From assembly GCF_002929275.1 (NCBI RefSeq), contig NZ_PJIK01000003.1, forward strand, positions 310,001 through 374,000: a stretch of 64,000 bases of DNA, given 5' to 3'. This document shows, piece by piece, positions 16,699 through 24,653 of the stretch. The notes under the pieces are model-generated. The model ran no database searches. It was given only the letters and a program-made list of their open reading frames with translations, and had not been told where the DNA came from. Position numbers and translations under genes: made by a program. How positions within the stretch are numbered: position 1 is the stretch's first letter; each line of letters starts with the position of its first letter. This stretch comes from Arthrobacter sp. ZGTC131. Its GTDB lineage: Bacteria; Actinomycetota; Actinomycetes; Actinomycetales; Micrococcaceae.

Positions 16699-17631
16699 AT
16701 GACTTCTCCTGCCTCCGCCACCGTGCTGGTTTTCCTCGACCCGGACTACGAATTTGGCCGGATAGCCGACCCCGCGCAGCCGCAGCTGATGGCCACCGAC
16801 CAAGGCGCCACGCGCGGCGACGGCGTTTTCGAGTCCATGCTCGCCGTGGCGGGCCGGACCCGGAAGGTCCAGGCGCACCTGGACCGCCTAGGCGGCTCCG
16901 CGCGGGCCCTGGATTTGGAAATCCCCGGGCAGGACGCGTGGATGCGGGCCATCGAAACGGGCGTTGCGGCGTTCCGTTCGGACAACCCGGCGTCCTCCCC
17001 CGATGAGGACGAAGCCGTGGTCAAGCTGTTGGTCACCCGCGGCGTGGAGGGCGCCTCCTCCCCCACCTGCTGGGTGCAGGTGTCCGCCGTCGGAGCGGCC
17101 GGCCGGCGGCAGCGCGAAGCGGGAGTCGACGTCATCCTCCTGGACCGTGGCTACGACAGGGATGTTGCCGAACGCGCCCCGTGGCTGCTGCTGGGCGCCA
17201 AGACGCTGTCCTACGCGGTGAACATGGCGGCCCTGCGCCACGCGCACAAGCAGGGCGCCGACGACGTCATCTTTACGTCGTCCGACGGCCGCGTCCTGGA
17301 GGGCCCGACGTCGACCGTTCTGCTGGCCCACGTCGAAAAGGGCGACGGCGGCGCGACGGTCAAGCGGCTCATCACGCCGCAGCTGGACAGCGGCATCCTT
17401 GCCGGCACCTCACAGGGCGCGCTGTTCGCCGCGGCCAAGGCGGCCGGCTGGGAGCTGGGCTACGGCCCGCTGGAGCCCCAGGACCTGTTCGACGCCGACG
17501 CCGTCTGGCTGATTTCCAGCATCCGGCTGCTGGCGCCGGTCAACCACATCGACGGCCGCGAAATCGGCACGCCGGCCCTCCGGAAGCAGCTGACCGCCGA
17601 GCTGAACGAGCTGTTTGCCGGGATCGAATAG
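16699..17631 (+). CDS. pabC: aminodeoxychorismate lyase (class IV aminotransferase fold)
   Basis: The protein has 310 aa of the PLP fold-type IV family. The N-terminal D-Q-G-A-T-R-G-D-G-V-F-E block carries the phosphate-site arginine. The catalytic Lys is in LLGAKTLSYAVNMAALRHA. The E-G-P-T-S-T segment matches the PabC/branched-chain aminotransferase group. PabC converts 4-amino-4-deoxychorismate to p-aminobenzoate for folate synthesis. The start is well placed after GGAGGC. A D-amino-acid or branched-chain aminotransferase role cannot be excluded, but the acidic residue pattern fits PabC better. It is divergent from cls. Confidence 0.78.
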   Translation: MTSPASATVLVFLDPDYEFGRIADPAQPQLMATDQGATRGDGVFESMLAVAGRTRKVQAHLDRLGGSARALDLEIPGQDAWMRAIETGVAAFRSDNPASSPDEDEAVVKLLVTRGVEGASSPTCWVQVSAVGAAGRRQREAGVDVILLDRGYDRDVAERAPWLLLGAKTLSYAVNMAALRHAHKQGADDVIFTSSDGRVLEGPTSTVLLAHVEKGDGGATVKRLITPQLDSGILAGTSQGALFAAAKAAGWELGYGPLEPQDLFDADAVWLISSIRLLAPVNHIDGREIGTPALRKQLTAELNELFAGIE

Positions 17632-17681
17632 CCCCCACCGGCCATTGTGGTGCTGGCTGGCCCGGAGGAAAATAGCGAACC

Positions 17682-18464
17682 ATGGCCAGCACAGTGGAAA
17701 TCGACGGGCACCCGACGTGGGTCGAAGACCGTGGCGGTTCGGGCCCGCCGCTCCTGTTGCTGCACGGCGGCCTCAGCAACAGTGACGAGCTGCTCAATAG
17801 CATCGGGAAGGGCCTCTCCGAAAGCTACCGGGTTGTCGCCTTCGACCGCCGCGGTCACGGCTATACGGCGGACACCGACGCCGACTTCCACTACGCCGGC
17901 ATGGCGGCCGAGACCATCGGCGTGCTGGAAAAGGTGGTGGGCGGGCCGGCCCACCTGGTGGGCTGGAGCGACGGCGGGGTCATCGCCCTGCTCGTCGCCT
18001 TGCAGCGGCCAGACCTGGTTCGGAAGATGGTGGTCATCGGAGTGAACTTCCACTATGACGGCATGGTGCCCGTGGAGATGGATCCCGATTCCCCGATGGC
18101 GCTGGAACTGGGCAAGGCCTACATCGAACGCTCGCCTGACGGGGCGGAACATCTGGATGTGGTCTTTGCCAAGAGTCTCGCCATGTTCTCCGCGGAGCCG
18201 ACGCTCACGGCCGCTGACGTCGCGCAGATCAGCAGTCCGGTGCTGGTGCTGACCGGCGACGACGACCTCGTCTCGCTTTCCCATACCGTCGCCCTCTACG
18301 AAGCGCTGCCCGAGGGCCAGCTGGCCGTCGTACCGGCGGCATCGCACGCCGTTCCACTCGAGCAGCCGGACGCAGTCAACGCCCTCATCCTCAAGTTCCT
18401 GGGTGCCGCCGGGCCGCCGCAGACCCTGTTTCCGATCCGCCGCGCGCGCCCGGCCATCGCATAA
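17682..18464 (+). CDS. alpha/beta hydrolase
   Basis: The protein has 260 aa. It shows the oxyanion segment LLLLHGGLSNSDE, the R-R-G-H-G motif, the nucleophile elbow G-W-S-D-G-G (Ser at about residue 97), an acidic residue in LVLTGDDDLVS and a late His in ASHAVPLEQ. This is a complete esterase/lipase-type triad. The substrate cannot be told. It follows pabC by 50 bases with its own GGAGGA site and ends 7 bases before the stop of the convergent phosphodiesterase gene, with no room for a terminator. Confidence 0.82.
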   Translation: MASTVEIDGHPTWVEDRGGSGPPLLLLHGGLSNSDELLNSIGKGLSESYRVVAFDRRGHGYTADTDADFHYAGMAAETIGVLEKVVGGPAHLVGWSDGGVIALLVALQRPDLVRKMVVIGVNFHYDGMVPVEMDPDSPMALELGKAYIERSPDGAEHLDVVFAKSLAMFSAEPTLTAADVAQISSPVLVLTGDDDLVSLSHTVALYEALPEGQLAVVPAASHAVPLEQPDAVNALILKFLGAAGPPQTLFPIRRARPAIA

Positions 18465-18471
18465 ATTCGAC

Positions 18472-20379
18472 CTACCCTGCGAGCGCCCTGGCGTCTACGG
18501 CGATCACCGCAGCAAGACCGGCCGGAAGTCCCTTGCCGGCTGCGGCCTCGGCCTCCGCGGCCGTTTCTTGCCATCTTTCGGCGTCGATGTACTTGAGCAG
18601 CTTGTCGCGGACCTTCGCGTCCACGCCGTCGGCCACCAGGAGAGCGTAGAGTCCGGCCTTGCTGGCGCGGACCGTGAACGTGATGCTGGCTGTCGCCTCG
18701 CCGCCCGGGCCCGAGGCCGTTGCTGAGAGGGTGTGCGGCCCGGCCGTCATGGCGTTGGCCTCCACGGCGTCGCCCTCGGCAAAGGGTTTGCCGTCCAGGG
18801 TGATGACGGTGGATTCCGCGTTGCCCGTGGAGAGGCCCGGAACCACCGCATCGCCGCGGCCCAGGGTGGCTCCTTCCAGCTTTCCGCGGAAGCTCACGGT
18901 CGGGGCCGGTGGTGCGGGAGCGGACGGGATCGCGCTCTGGAAGCCCACCAGGGCGCCGGCACGGTTGGTGATGATGCCGTCAACGCCGGCGTCGGTCATG
19001 GTTTTCCACTGCTGCGGGCTGTCCACTGTGTAAGGCATGACGGCGATGCCGGCGTCGTGGAGTTCCTTGATGGCCGCGGGGCGCGCCGCGAGGGCGGACC
19101 AGCTGGGGTTGTAGGTAACGGCACCGTTCTGCTTGGCGGCAGCCACAACGTCGGCGTCGAGCGCGCCGCGCAGCAGGCCGAGACGCAGCTCCGGCGCGTA
19201 CTCACGGGCGTACCGGAGCACGTTGGTGTCGAAGCTCTGCAGGATGGTCTGGTTGAACATGCCCCGGTCGCGCAGCATATCGATGGTCCGCTCGACTTCC
19301 TCGCGGGTCTCGGGCCCCTTGACCTCCAGCAGCAGTCCGGACCCTTCGGTGTCCGTCTGATCCAGGAACTCTGCCAGCGTGGGCACCTTGGCCCCGGCGT
19401 AGGCAGGCGAGAACCAGGAACCCGCCTCCAAGCCGGCAATGTATTCGGAGGTCAGCATGGAGACGTCACCTGTGCCCCCGGTGACCCGGTCCACGGTGTT
19501 GTCGTGGATGACCACGGGCACGCCGTCCTTGGATGTGTTGACGTCCATCTCGATCCAGTCGGCCCCGCTGCGTCCGCCTGAGAGCAGCGCCTGCAGGGTA
19601 TTTTCCGGAATCACCGAGGAGAGGCCACGGTGTGCGATGACCGCCGGCTGCTCCCCCGGGCGGACCAGCAGGGACTCCGTGTCCGGCAACTCGGTGACCT
19701 TGATGTCGTCGTAGGACACGGTGGAGCCGTTGGCCACGAGGCCCAGGATGCCTGTTTCGGTGCGGACCAGCCGGTTCGTTTCCATCATTTTCTGGCCGTT
19801 GAAGTACCAGGCCGCCTTCTTACCGTGCACTTCGACGGCGACGCGCACGTCGGTTCCCGTCCCTGCGTCCGATGGTGCCGACGCCGTGTCCGTCACATTC
19901 CAGCCGTTGGCGGCGGTTCGCTCTGCGAACTCCAAGCCGTTGGTGGCCTTGGTTCCGGACCGCATGGTGGCGATCCAGAAGGGCACGCCACCCTTGGGCT
20001 GGATGTCCAGGGCCATCGCGGACCAGCGTGCGGCATTCAGTACGTTCTCGAAGCGCACCGTGGCTTCGAAGCGGTAGCTGGTGAGATGCGGGCCGAACGT
20101 CACTCTGGAGAGCTGGCCGGTGGAGGTGCTGGTGCCATAGAGCCGGCCGTTTTCCACCTTCCAGTCACCCTCGACGGCGGTGAACCCTTCCGGGAGGCCG
20201 GCACCCGAGAAATCCTGGCTGTAGGCAAGGCGCGGCTCGGTCACTGACGGCACGGCCAGGCCCTCGGCCAGCGGGGCAGCTCCGGTCCGGGCATGGGCGG
20301 CGGTGATGGGGGCAATGGCGACGGCGGCCAGCAGCGATGCTGCCAGCGGCACGGACCAGCGGCGTTTGAGAGTAATCAC
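18472..20379 (-). CDS. secreted multidomain glycerophosphodiester phosphodiesterase
   Basis: The protein has about 635 aa. A signal peptide (KRRWSVPLAASLLAAVAIAP) is followed by a beta-rich LamG/DUF1080-like domain (about residues 55-230). The GDPD domain covers about 246-480, with catalytic H-R-G (AVIAHRGLSS), P-E-N-T, the metal-binding E-M-D and the second His in VVIHDNTVDRVTGG. The C-terminal region (about 500-635) has an Ig-like segment and a helical tail that may bind the envelope. GDPD enzymes release glycerol-3-phosphate from glycerophosphodiesters or teichoic acids. I chose the GTG at 20379 because the signal peptide begins there; the upstream extension is not protein-like and overlaps a small gene. 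Confidence 0.85.
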   Translation of the reverse strand: MITLKRRWSVPLAASLLAAVAIAPITAAHARTGAAPLAEGLAVPSVTEPRLAYSQDFSGAGLPEGFTAVEGDWKVENGRLYGTSTSTGQLSRVTFGPHLTSYRFEATVRFENVLNAARWSAMALDIQPKGGVPFWIATMRSGTKATNGLEFAERTAANGWNVTDTASAPSDAGTGTDVRVAVEVHGKKAAWYFNGQKMMETNRLVRTETGILGLVANGSTVSYDDIKVTELPDTESLLVRPGEQPAVIAHRGLSSVIPENTLQALLSGGRSGADWIEMDVNTSKDGVPVVIHDNTVDRVTGGTGDVSMLTSEYIAGLEAGSWFSPAYAGAKVPTLAEFLDQTDTEGSGLLLEVKGPETREEVERTIDMLRDRGMFNQTILQSFDTNVLRYAREYAPELRLGLLRGALDADVVAAAKQNGAVTYNPSWSALAARPAAIKELHDAGIAVMPYTVDSPQQWKTMTDAGVDGIITNRAGALVGFQSAIPSAPAPPAPTVSFRGKLEGATLGRGDAVVPGLSTGNAESTVITLDGKPFAEGDAVEANAMTAGPHTLSATASGPGGEATASITFTVRASKAGLYALLVADGVDAKVRDKLLKYIDAERWQETAAEAEAAAGKGLPAGLAAVIAVDARALAG

Positions 20380-20517
20380 GTGCCTGAGGCTAGGCGGGCT
20401 GCGTTCTGCCTCGGGATACTTGCTGTGAACTTGCGGTGAACCCCTGCTGAGCAATGCCCCTGAGAGAAACGGACCAGAGTCTGCCATCCATGGCGCGGCC
20501 CGCGACGAAGTACCGTC

Positions 20518-20655
20518 ATGAGCAAAGCGGAGAAGCAGAACCTGCGGTACTGCGACTATTACTGCTTCATGTCCTTGGCGGATTTCATGGCGTGGGTGCA
20601 GGAGGACGGCGCCAGCGAACCGGATATGTCCTACGCGCGGGAACACGCCCGGTAG
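20518..20655 (+). CDS. small conserved-looking hypothetical protein
   Basis: A 45-aa reading frame from the ATG at 20518 to TAG at 20655. It begins MSKAEKQNLRYCDYYCFMSL and ends in an acidic stretch and REHAR. Composition is strongly protein-like: aromatic and acidic residues are frequent and there is no Arg/Pro/Gly shadow bias. The Y-C-D-Y-Y-C pattern suggests metal or disulfide chemistry, but I know no family. It is divergent from the secreted phosphodiesterase and 145 bases before the EAL gene. Confidence 0.6.
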   Translation: MSKAEKQNLRYCDYYCFMSLADFMAWVQEDGASEPDMSYAREHAR

Positions 20656-20800
20656 AAACCGCAGTCTACAAAGAGGAGACAGGGTGGTCTTGCACGTTGT
20701 ACGCTTCTACCACGGCCATCCGTCCGTGCCTCGCGGCCAAGCGGCGGAGTGGTCCGGTTTCGGGCTCAGCCGGAATCGTGAACCTATAAAGGAATAGCCG

Positions 20801-21892
20801 ATGTCTAGGGACGAAACCTCCCTTCCAGCATTGACAAACTCACTACCCACGGGTCTGGGGGCCAAGGCAGAGCTGCCGGGGGACGTGAGTGATACAGCTG
20901 TGCGCTGGCAGGCCCGAGGAATTATTGCCGAACTGCTGGCGGAATCCGATCCGGAGAGTCAATGGACCCGGGTCCGGTTGCGCGAGCTCGTGGCCGCACA
21001 TCCGGACAGCCCCGAGCAGGCGTTGCTGGAGCACCTCACCGCCACCACGGCACTGACGAACGCCCCCGAGGAGCGCGCCCACATCAGCCGGGCCGATCAG
21101 CCCGCGGAGGCGCCCGTGCCGGTTCCCTTTACCAGGCGCAGCAGGAACCGTATTGAAGCGGTCCTCGGCGACAGGATGCTCATGACCGCCTTCCAGCCCG
21201 TCCGCCGGCTTCCGGCAGGGCAGGTGACGGGCGTCGAAGCCCTTACCCGGTTCGTCAGTGATGACGGCGCCAGCGCGGACCACTGGTTCAACGAGGCCCA
21301 GTCAGTCGGGCTCGGCACCGACCTCGAGATCGCTGCCCTCCACCGCGCCCTCACCGCGGCGCAGGCTGTCCCCGAGCACCTCTTCATCGCCCTGAACCTG
21401 ACACCCGCCACGTGCATGGACCCCCGGATCCAGGGATTGCTCGAGCATTCCCAACTGGCAGTGGACAGGATCGTCGTCGAGCTGAACGGCCCGGTCCCCG
21501 CAGATCAGTACGCTTCACTCACGGCCGCCCTTGCACCGCTTCGCAGGCGGGGCATGAGGATCGCCGTGGACGGAGCCGGCGCCGGCTTTACCTCCATGGA
21601 CCAGGTGCTGGAACTCCACCCGGACATCATCAAGCTGGGCCGCACGTTCATCGAAGGAATCGAAAACTCCGAGTGGCAGCGGCTGCGGGCCGCCGCCATG
21701 GTTGAGCTCGCCCGGCACGTCGGCGCTGTTCTCGCCGCACAAGGCGTCGAAACCGAGGAGGAACTGGCTGCAGTCACCGAACTCGGGATGGCTGCTGCAC
21801 AGGGATATCTCCTTGGCCGCCCCTCCGTCCATCCGCTGGACTGGAACGCCTGGACACGGTCGGAAAGCGAAACGGCCCCGAGCGGTTCCTGA
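20801..21892 (+). CDS. EAL domain protein, probably catalytically inactive
   Basis: The protein has 363 aa. Residues 1-115 form a helical region without a recognised domain. Residues 120-355 are an EAL fold. The E-A-L signature itself is present (GVEALTRF, residues 146-148). Several metal and catalytic positions look changed: the usual D-D-F-G-T-G is V-D-G-A-G-A-G, the D-x-x-K-x-D motif reads DIIKLGR, and the usual E-G-V-E-T reads Q-G-V-E-T. Active EAL enzymes hydrolyse cyclic di-GMP. This one more likely binds a ligand or partner. The start ATG at 20801 has AAAGGAA upstream. No GGDEF domain is attached. Confidence 0.8.
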   Translation: MSRDETSLPALTNSLPTGLGAKAELPGDVSDTAVRWQARGIIAELLAESDPESQWTRVRLRELVAAHPDSPEQALLEHLTATTALTNAPEERAHISRADQPAEAPVPVPFTRRSRNRIEAVLGDRMLMTAFQPVRRLPAGQVTGVEALTRFVSDDGASADHWFNEAQSVGLGTDLEIAALHRALTAAQAVPEHLFIALNLTPATCMDPRIQGLLEHSQLAVDRIVVELNGPVPADQYASLTAALAPLRRRGMRIAVDGAGAGFTSMDQVLELHPDIIKLGRTFIEGIENSEWQRLRAAAMVELARHVGAVLAAQGVETEEELAAVTELGMAAAQGYLLGRPSVHPLDWNAWTRSESETAPSGS

Positions 21893-21947
21893 CACCGGCA
21901 GGCAACGGATAGCCGGCAGCCAACCGACGTACAGAAGCCCGGAAGGA

Positions 21948-22997
21948 TCAGTCCTCCGCGAAGTCCGCGGCGAGGCGGATGTGGTTGTCCGCCAGCCACT
22001 CCGGGTTGAAGGCCTTGCTGAGGTAGTTGCTGCCGGTATCGGGGGCTATCGCCACCACCACGGATCCGTGCGGCGCTGCCCGCGCCACCCGGAGGGCGGC
22101 AGCCACGGTCAGCCCGGAGGACGGCCCGAGGGACAGCCCTTCCTCATTGAGTAGCCGGTGCACGGTGGTGTACACCTCGTCATTGGGGATGCGCAGGAAC
22201 CGGTCCAGCAGGCTGCGGTCAAAGACCTTCGGCCAGTCCGGCTTGGGCCAAGAATTGCCCACGCCGTCCACCAGGATCTGGCCGGGATGACCGCCGCTGT
22301 AGACCGAACCGTACGGGTCAGCGCCGATCACCTCCACATGCCCGGCCGATTTCTCCTTCAGGTACCGGCCGTTCCCGGTGATGGTGCCCCCGGTTCCCAC
22401 TCCCGCCACGAAGTGCGTCACCCTCCCTGCCGTCTGCTCCCAGATCTCCGGCGCGGTCCCTTCGTAGTGCGCCTGCGGATTGGCGGGGTTGTCGAACTGC
22501 AGGGGCCGCCAAGCTCCCGGCGTTTCCGCCGTGATCCGCGCAGCCACAGCCCTCGCGTTGGCGGGCGAATCCGAGGGCGCGGTCCAGTCCGTGAACACCA
22601 CGCGGGCACCGTAGCGGTGCAGCAGTTCCAGCTTTTCGGAGGAAATCGAGTCTCCGGTCACCACCACTACCGGGTGGCCGGTCAGCGCCCCGATCAGCGC
22701 CAGTCCGATCCCGGTGTTGCCGGACGTGCTCTCCACGATGGTTCCGCCCGGCTGCAGCTGTCCGCTGCGCTCGGCCGCACGGACCATGCTCAGCGCGGTC
22801 CGGTCCTTGATGGAGCCGCCCGGATTCTCCGATTCCAGCTTCACGAACACCGTGCTGCCGAGCCCCCTGCTGAGCACTTCCAGGGGCACCAGGGGCGTGT
22901 GGCCCACCTGCGCCAGGACAGCCCCGGCGTCGGCCGACAGGTCCACCGCTGGCGCCGCATGCCTGGCCGCCCGTTGCCTGCCCGTCACGGTGCTCAT
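21948..22997 (-). CDS. cysteine synthase / cystathionine beta-synthase family PLP enzyme
   Basis: The protein has 349 aa of PLP fold-type II. The Lys Schiff-base segment is ENPGGSIKDRTAL, the substrate loop is STSGNTGIGLALIG, and the phosphate-binding glycine loop is GVGTGGTITGNGRY. Family members add sulfide or a thiol to an activated serine, or run the reverse beta-elimination. The start overlaps the stop of the lyase-like gene (22994-22997), so it is the third gene of a coupled operon with a flavin monooxygenase and a HAL-like protein. It may serve that pathway rather than being the housekeeping CysK. Confidence 0.85.
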   Translation of the reverse strand: MSTVTGRQRAARHAAPAVDLSADAGAVLAQVGHTPLVPLEVLSRGLGSTVFVKLESENPGGSIKDRTALSMVRAAERSGQLQPGGTIVESTSGNTGIGLALIGALTGHPVVVVTGDSISSEKLELLHRYGARVVFTDWTAPSDSPANARAVAARITAETPGAWRPLQFDNPANPQAHYEGTAPEIWEQTAGRVTHFVAGVGTGGTITGNGRYLKEKSAGHVEVIGADPYGSVYSGGHPGQILVDGVGNSWPKPDWPKVFDRSLLDRFLRIPNDEVYTTVHRLLNEEGLSLGPSSGLTVAAALRVARAAPHGSVVVAIAPDTGSNYLSKAFNPEWLADNHIRLAADFAED

Positions 22998-24649
22998 GCC
23001 TCTCCTTCCGCATCATCGTCGTCGGCCAAGGCTTGCGTCCGCAGCTCCGGCAGCCCGGCCAGCAGCTCCCGCAGCCCCGCCCGGGCCCGGTCAACCAGTA
23101 CCGCCGCCGGCAGCTGGCCTGCCAGTAGCACGGATAGATGGTCGACGACGGCACCGGTCCCCTTGCCGAGCGGCCTCGCCCCGGCGGCGGACTCGCTTCC
23201 TCCGGCTTCCGCGCCCTGCGCCTCGGCCAGGAGGTAAGTGGCCGTCAGCGCCTCGATGGTGAGCAGCTTCCCAGCGGCTTCCACCGCGCGTTCCAGCTGC
23301 TGGAGGGCCAGCGGTGCCAGCGTGGAGTGGTCCTCCACGTCGGCGGAAAGTGTCGGGGCGCCGAGCGTGGCCGGGGCAGCGAGGAACTTCAGCTCGGCCA
23401 GCAGCCCCGCGGCCGAATACCAGAGCAGGCCCGGGAGGTCCTCGGACGCCAGCGGAGTCCCGCTCCGCGCGGCCTCCAGGTTGAGCTGCCGGATGAGCCG
23501 CTGCGGCGGATAGAGCTTGGCAATCCGCCGCTCGCTGCTGATTCCCACGTGTGCCAGTCCCAGCCGCAGCGCCTCGAAGGCAAGGGCGAGCTGCATCGGC
23601 TGGAAGTTCCCGCCCGAGATCATCCGGCCGGACACCAGGTCCGTCATCGGGTTGTCGCCGCGGCCGTTGAGCTCCACCTCCAGCGCCTCGGCCAGCGCGG
23701 TGACCTGGGCCCGGAAGGCGCCGTGTGTCTGCGGCGCGGCCCGGAAGGACAGGGCGTCCTGCACGGACACAGCGCGCCGGGGGTCCTCCAGCCAGCCGCC
23801 GCGCAGCAGGCGCCGGACCTTCGCGGCCGAGACCCTCTGGCCGTCCACGGCCTTGGCCGCCTGCACCGCCGGCGAAAACGGGCTGAGGTTCCCGCCGCCG
23901 TCGTACCTTGCCGTCGCCTCCAGGGATAACGCGAGCGCGGTGTCCGCGAGGTCCGCCAACTGCAGGAGCCGGCCCAATTCGAGCGCGCCCGCGCCGATCG
24001 AGTACGCGTTGGCGCTGACCAGGGCGAGGGCCTCTGCCGGCGCGAGGACCAGCGGCTCCAGCCCGGCCCGGGAGAGGGCCTCGGCGCCGGCCACGACGGT
24101 GCCATCGGCCGCGAGCGCCTGCCCTTCCCCGATGGCGACGGCGGCCACGGCGGCCAGCTGGGTCAGGTCCGAAGAGCCCACGGAGCCGTCGCGCGGAATG
24201 GCCGGAACCACTCCCCTGTTGAGCAGCCCGGCGTAGAACCTGGCCGTGTCCGGGCGCACTCCCGAGCCGCCGCGGGTGAAGCCGATGAGCCTGGCCAGGA
24301 TCACGGCGCGCACCTCGTCGGGGGCCAGCAGCGCTCCCACGCCGCTGTGGTGGTACCGGATCACCTGGATCTGGTAATCAAGGATGGACTCCGCCTCGAC
24401 GGCAGTGTCCCGGCCGGAGCCGAGCAGCGTGTTGAGTCCGTACACTCTGTGGCCGGAGTCGATGGCCGCCTGGACCACGTCGCGCGACATACCCATCAAG
24501 TCGAGGGCGTCTGCGCTCAGGACCACCTCAATCCCCGGATCTGCCGCGGCCCTCGCCACTTCCTCGGCCCGGATGTGCGCCGTGCCGATCAGGAAGGCTC
24601 CCCGCCGGGTTCCCGGCTGGAGGCCTTCGGCTGCCTTGGCCCCGTCCAT
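22994..24649 (-). CDS. HAL/PAL/TAL superfamily lyase with altered MIO loop
   Basis: The protein has about 551 aa and aligns with aromatic amino acid ammonia-lyases: an active-site Y-G-L-N-T loop near residue 70, the core helix E-L-N-x4-D-N-P and the downstream S-G-G-N-F-Q motif. In the usual enzymes an Ala-Ser-Gly triplet within GSVGASGDL forms the MIO electrophile. Here the loop reads GSVGSSDLTQL (about residues 155-165): Ala is replaced, the Gly is absent and the loop is one residue shorter. MIO formation is therefore doubtful, and the substrate probably is not plain histidine or phenylalanine. It lies between a flavin monooxygenase gene (4 bases away) and a cysteine-synthase-like gene (overlapping). 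The ATG at 24649 starts at family homology. Confidence 0.82.
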   Translation of the reverse strand: MDGAKAAEGLQPGTRRGAFLIGTAHIRAEEVARAAADPGIEVVLSADALDLMGMSRDVVQAAIDSGHRVYGLNTLLGSGRDTAVEAESILDYQIQVIRYHHSGVGALLAPDEVRAVILARLIGFTRGGSGVRPDTARFYAGLLNRGVVPAIPRDGSVGSSDLTQLAAVAAVAIGEGQALAADGTVVAGAEALSRAGLEPLVLAPAEALALVSANAYSIGAGALELGRLLQLADLADTALALSLEATARYDGGGNLSPFSPAVQAAKAVDGQRVSAAKVRRLLRGGWLEDPRRAVSVQDALSFRAAPQTHGAFRAQVTALAEALEVELNGRGDNPMTDLVSGRMISGGNFQPMQLALAFEALRLGLAHVGISSERRIAKLYPPQRLIRQLNLEAARSGTPLASEDLPGLLWYSAAGLLAELKFLAAPATLGAPTLSADVEDHSTLAPLALQQLERAVEAAGKLLTIEALTATYLLAEAQGAEAGGSESAAGARPLGKGTGAVVDHLSVLLAGQLPAAVLVDRARAGLRELLAGLPELRTQALADDDDAEGEA

Positions 24650-24653
24650 GGCG

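Noticed and set aside
16606-16878. N-terminal extension of cardiolipin synthase to an ATG at 16878
   Set aside because: The added sequence overlaps the divergent pabC-like start, is not protein-like and exceeds the family length. The GTG at 16605 has a G-rich ribosome-binding sequence.
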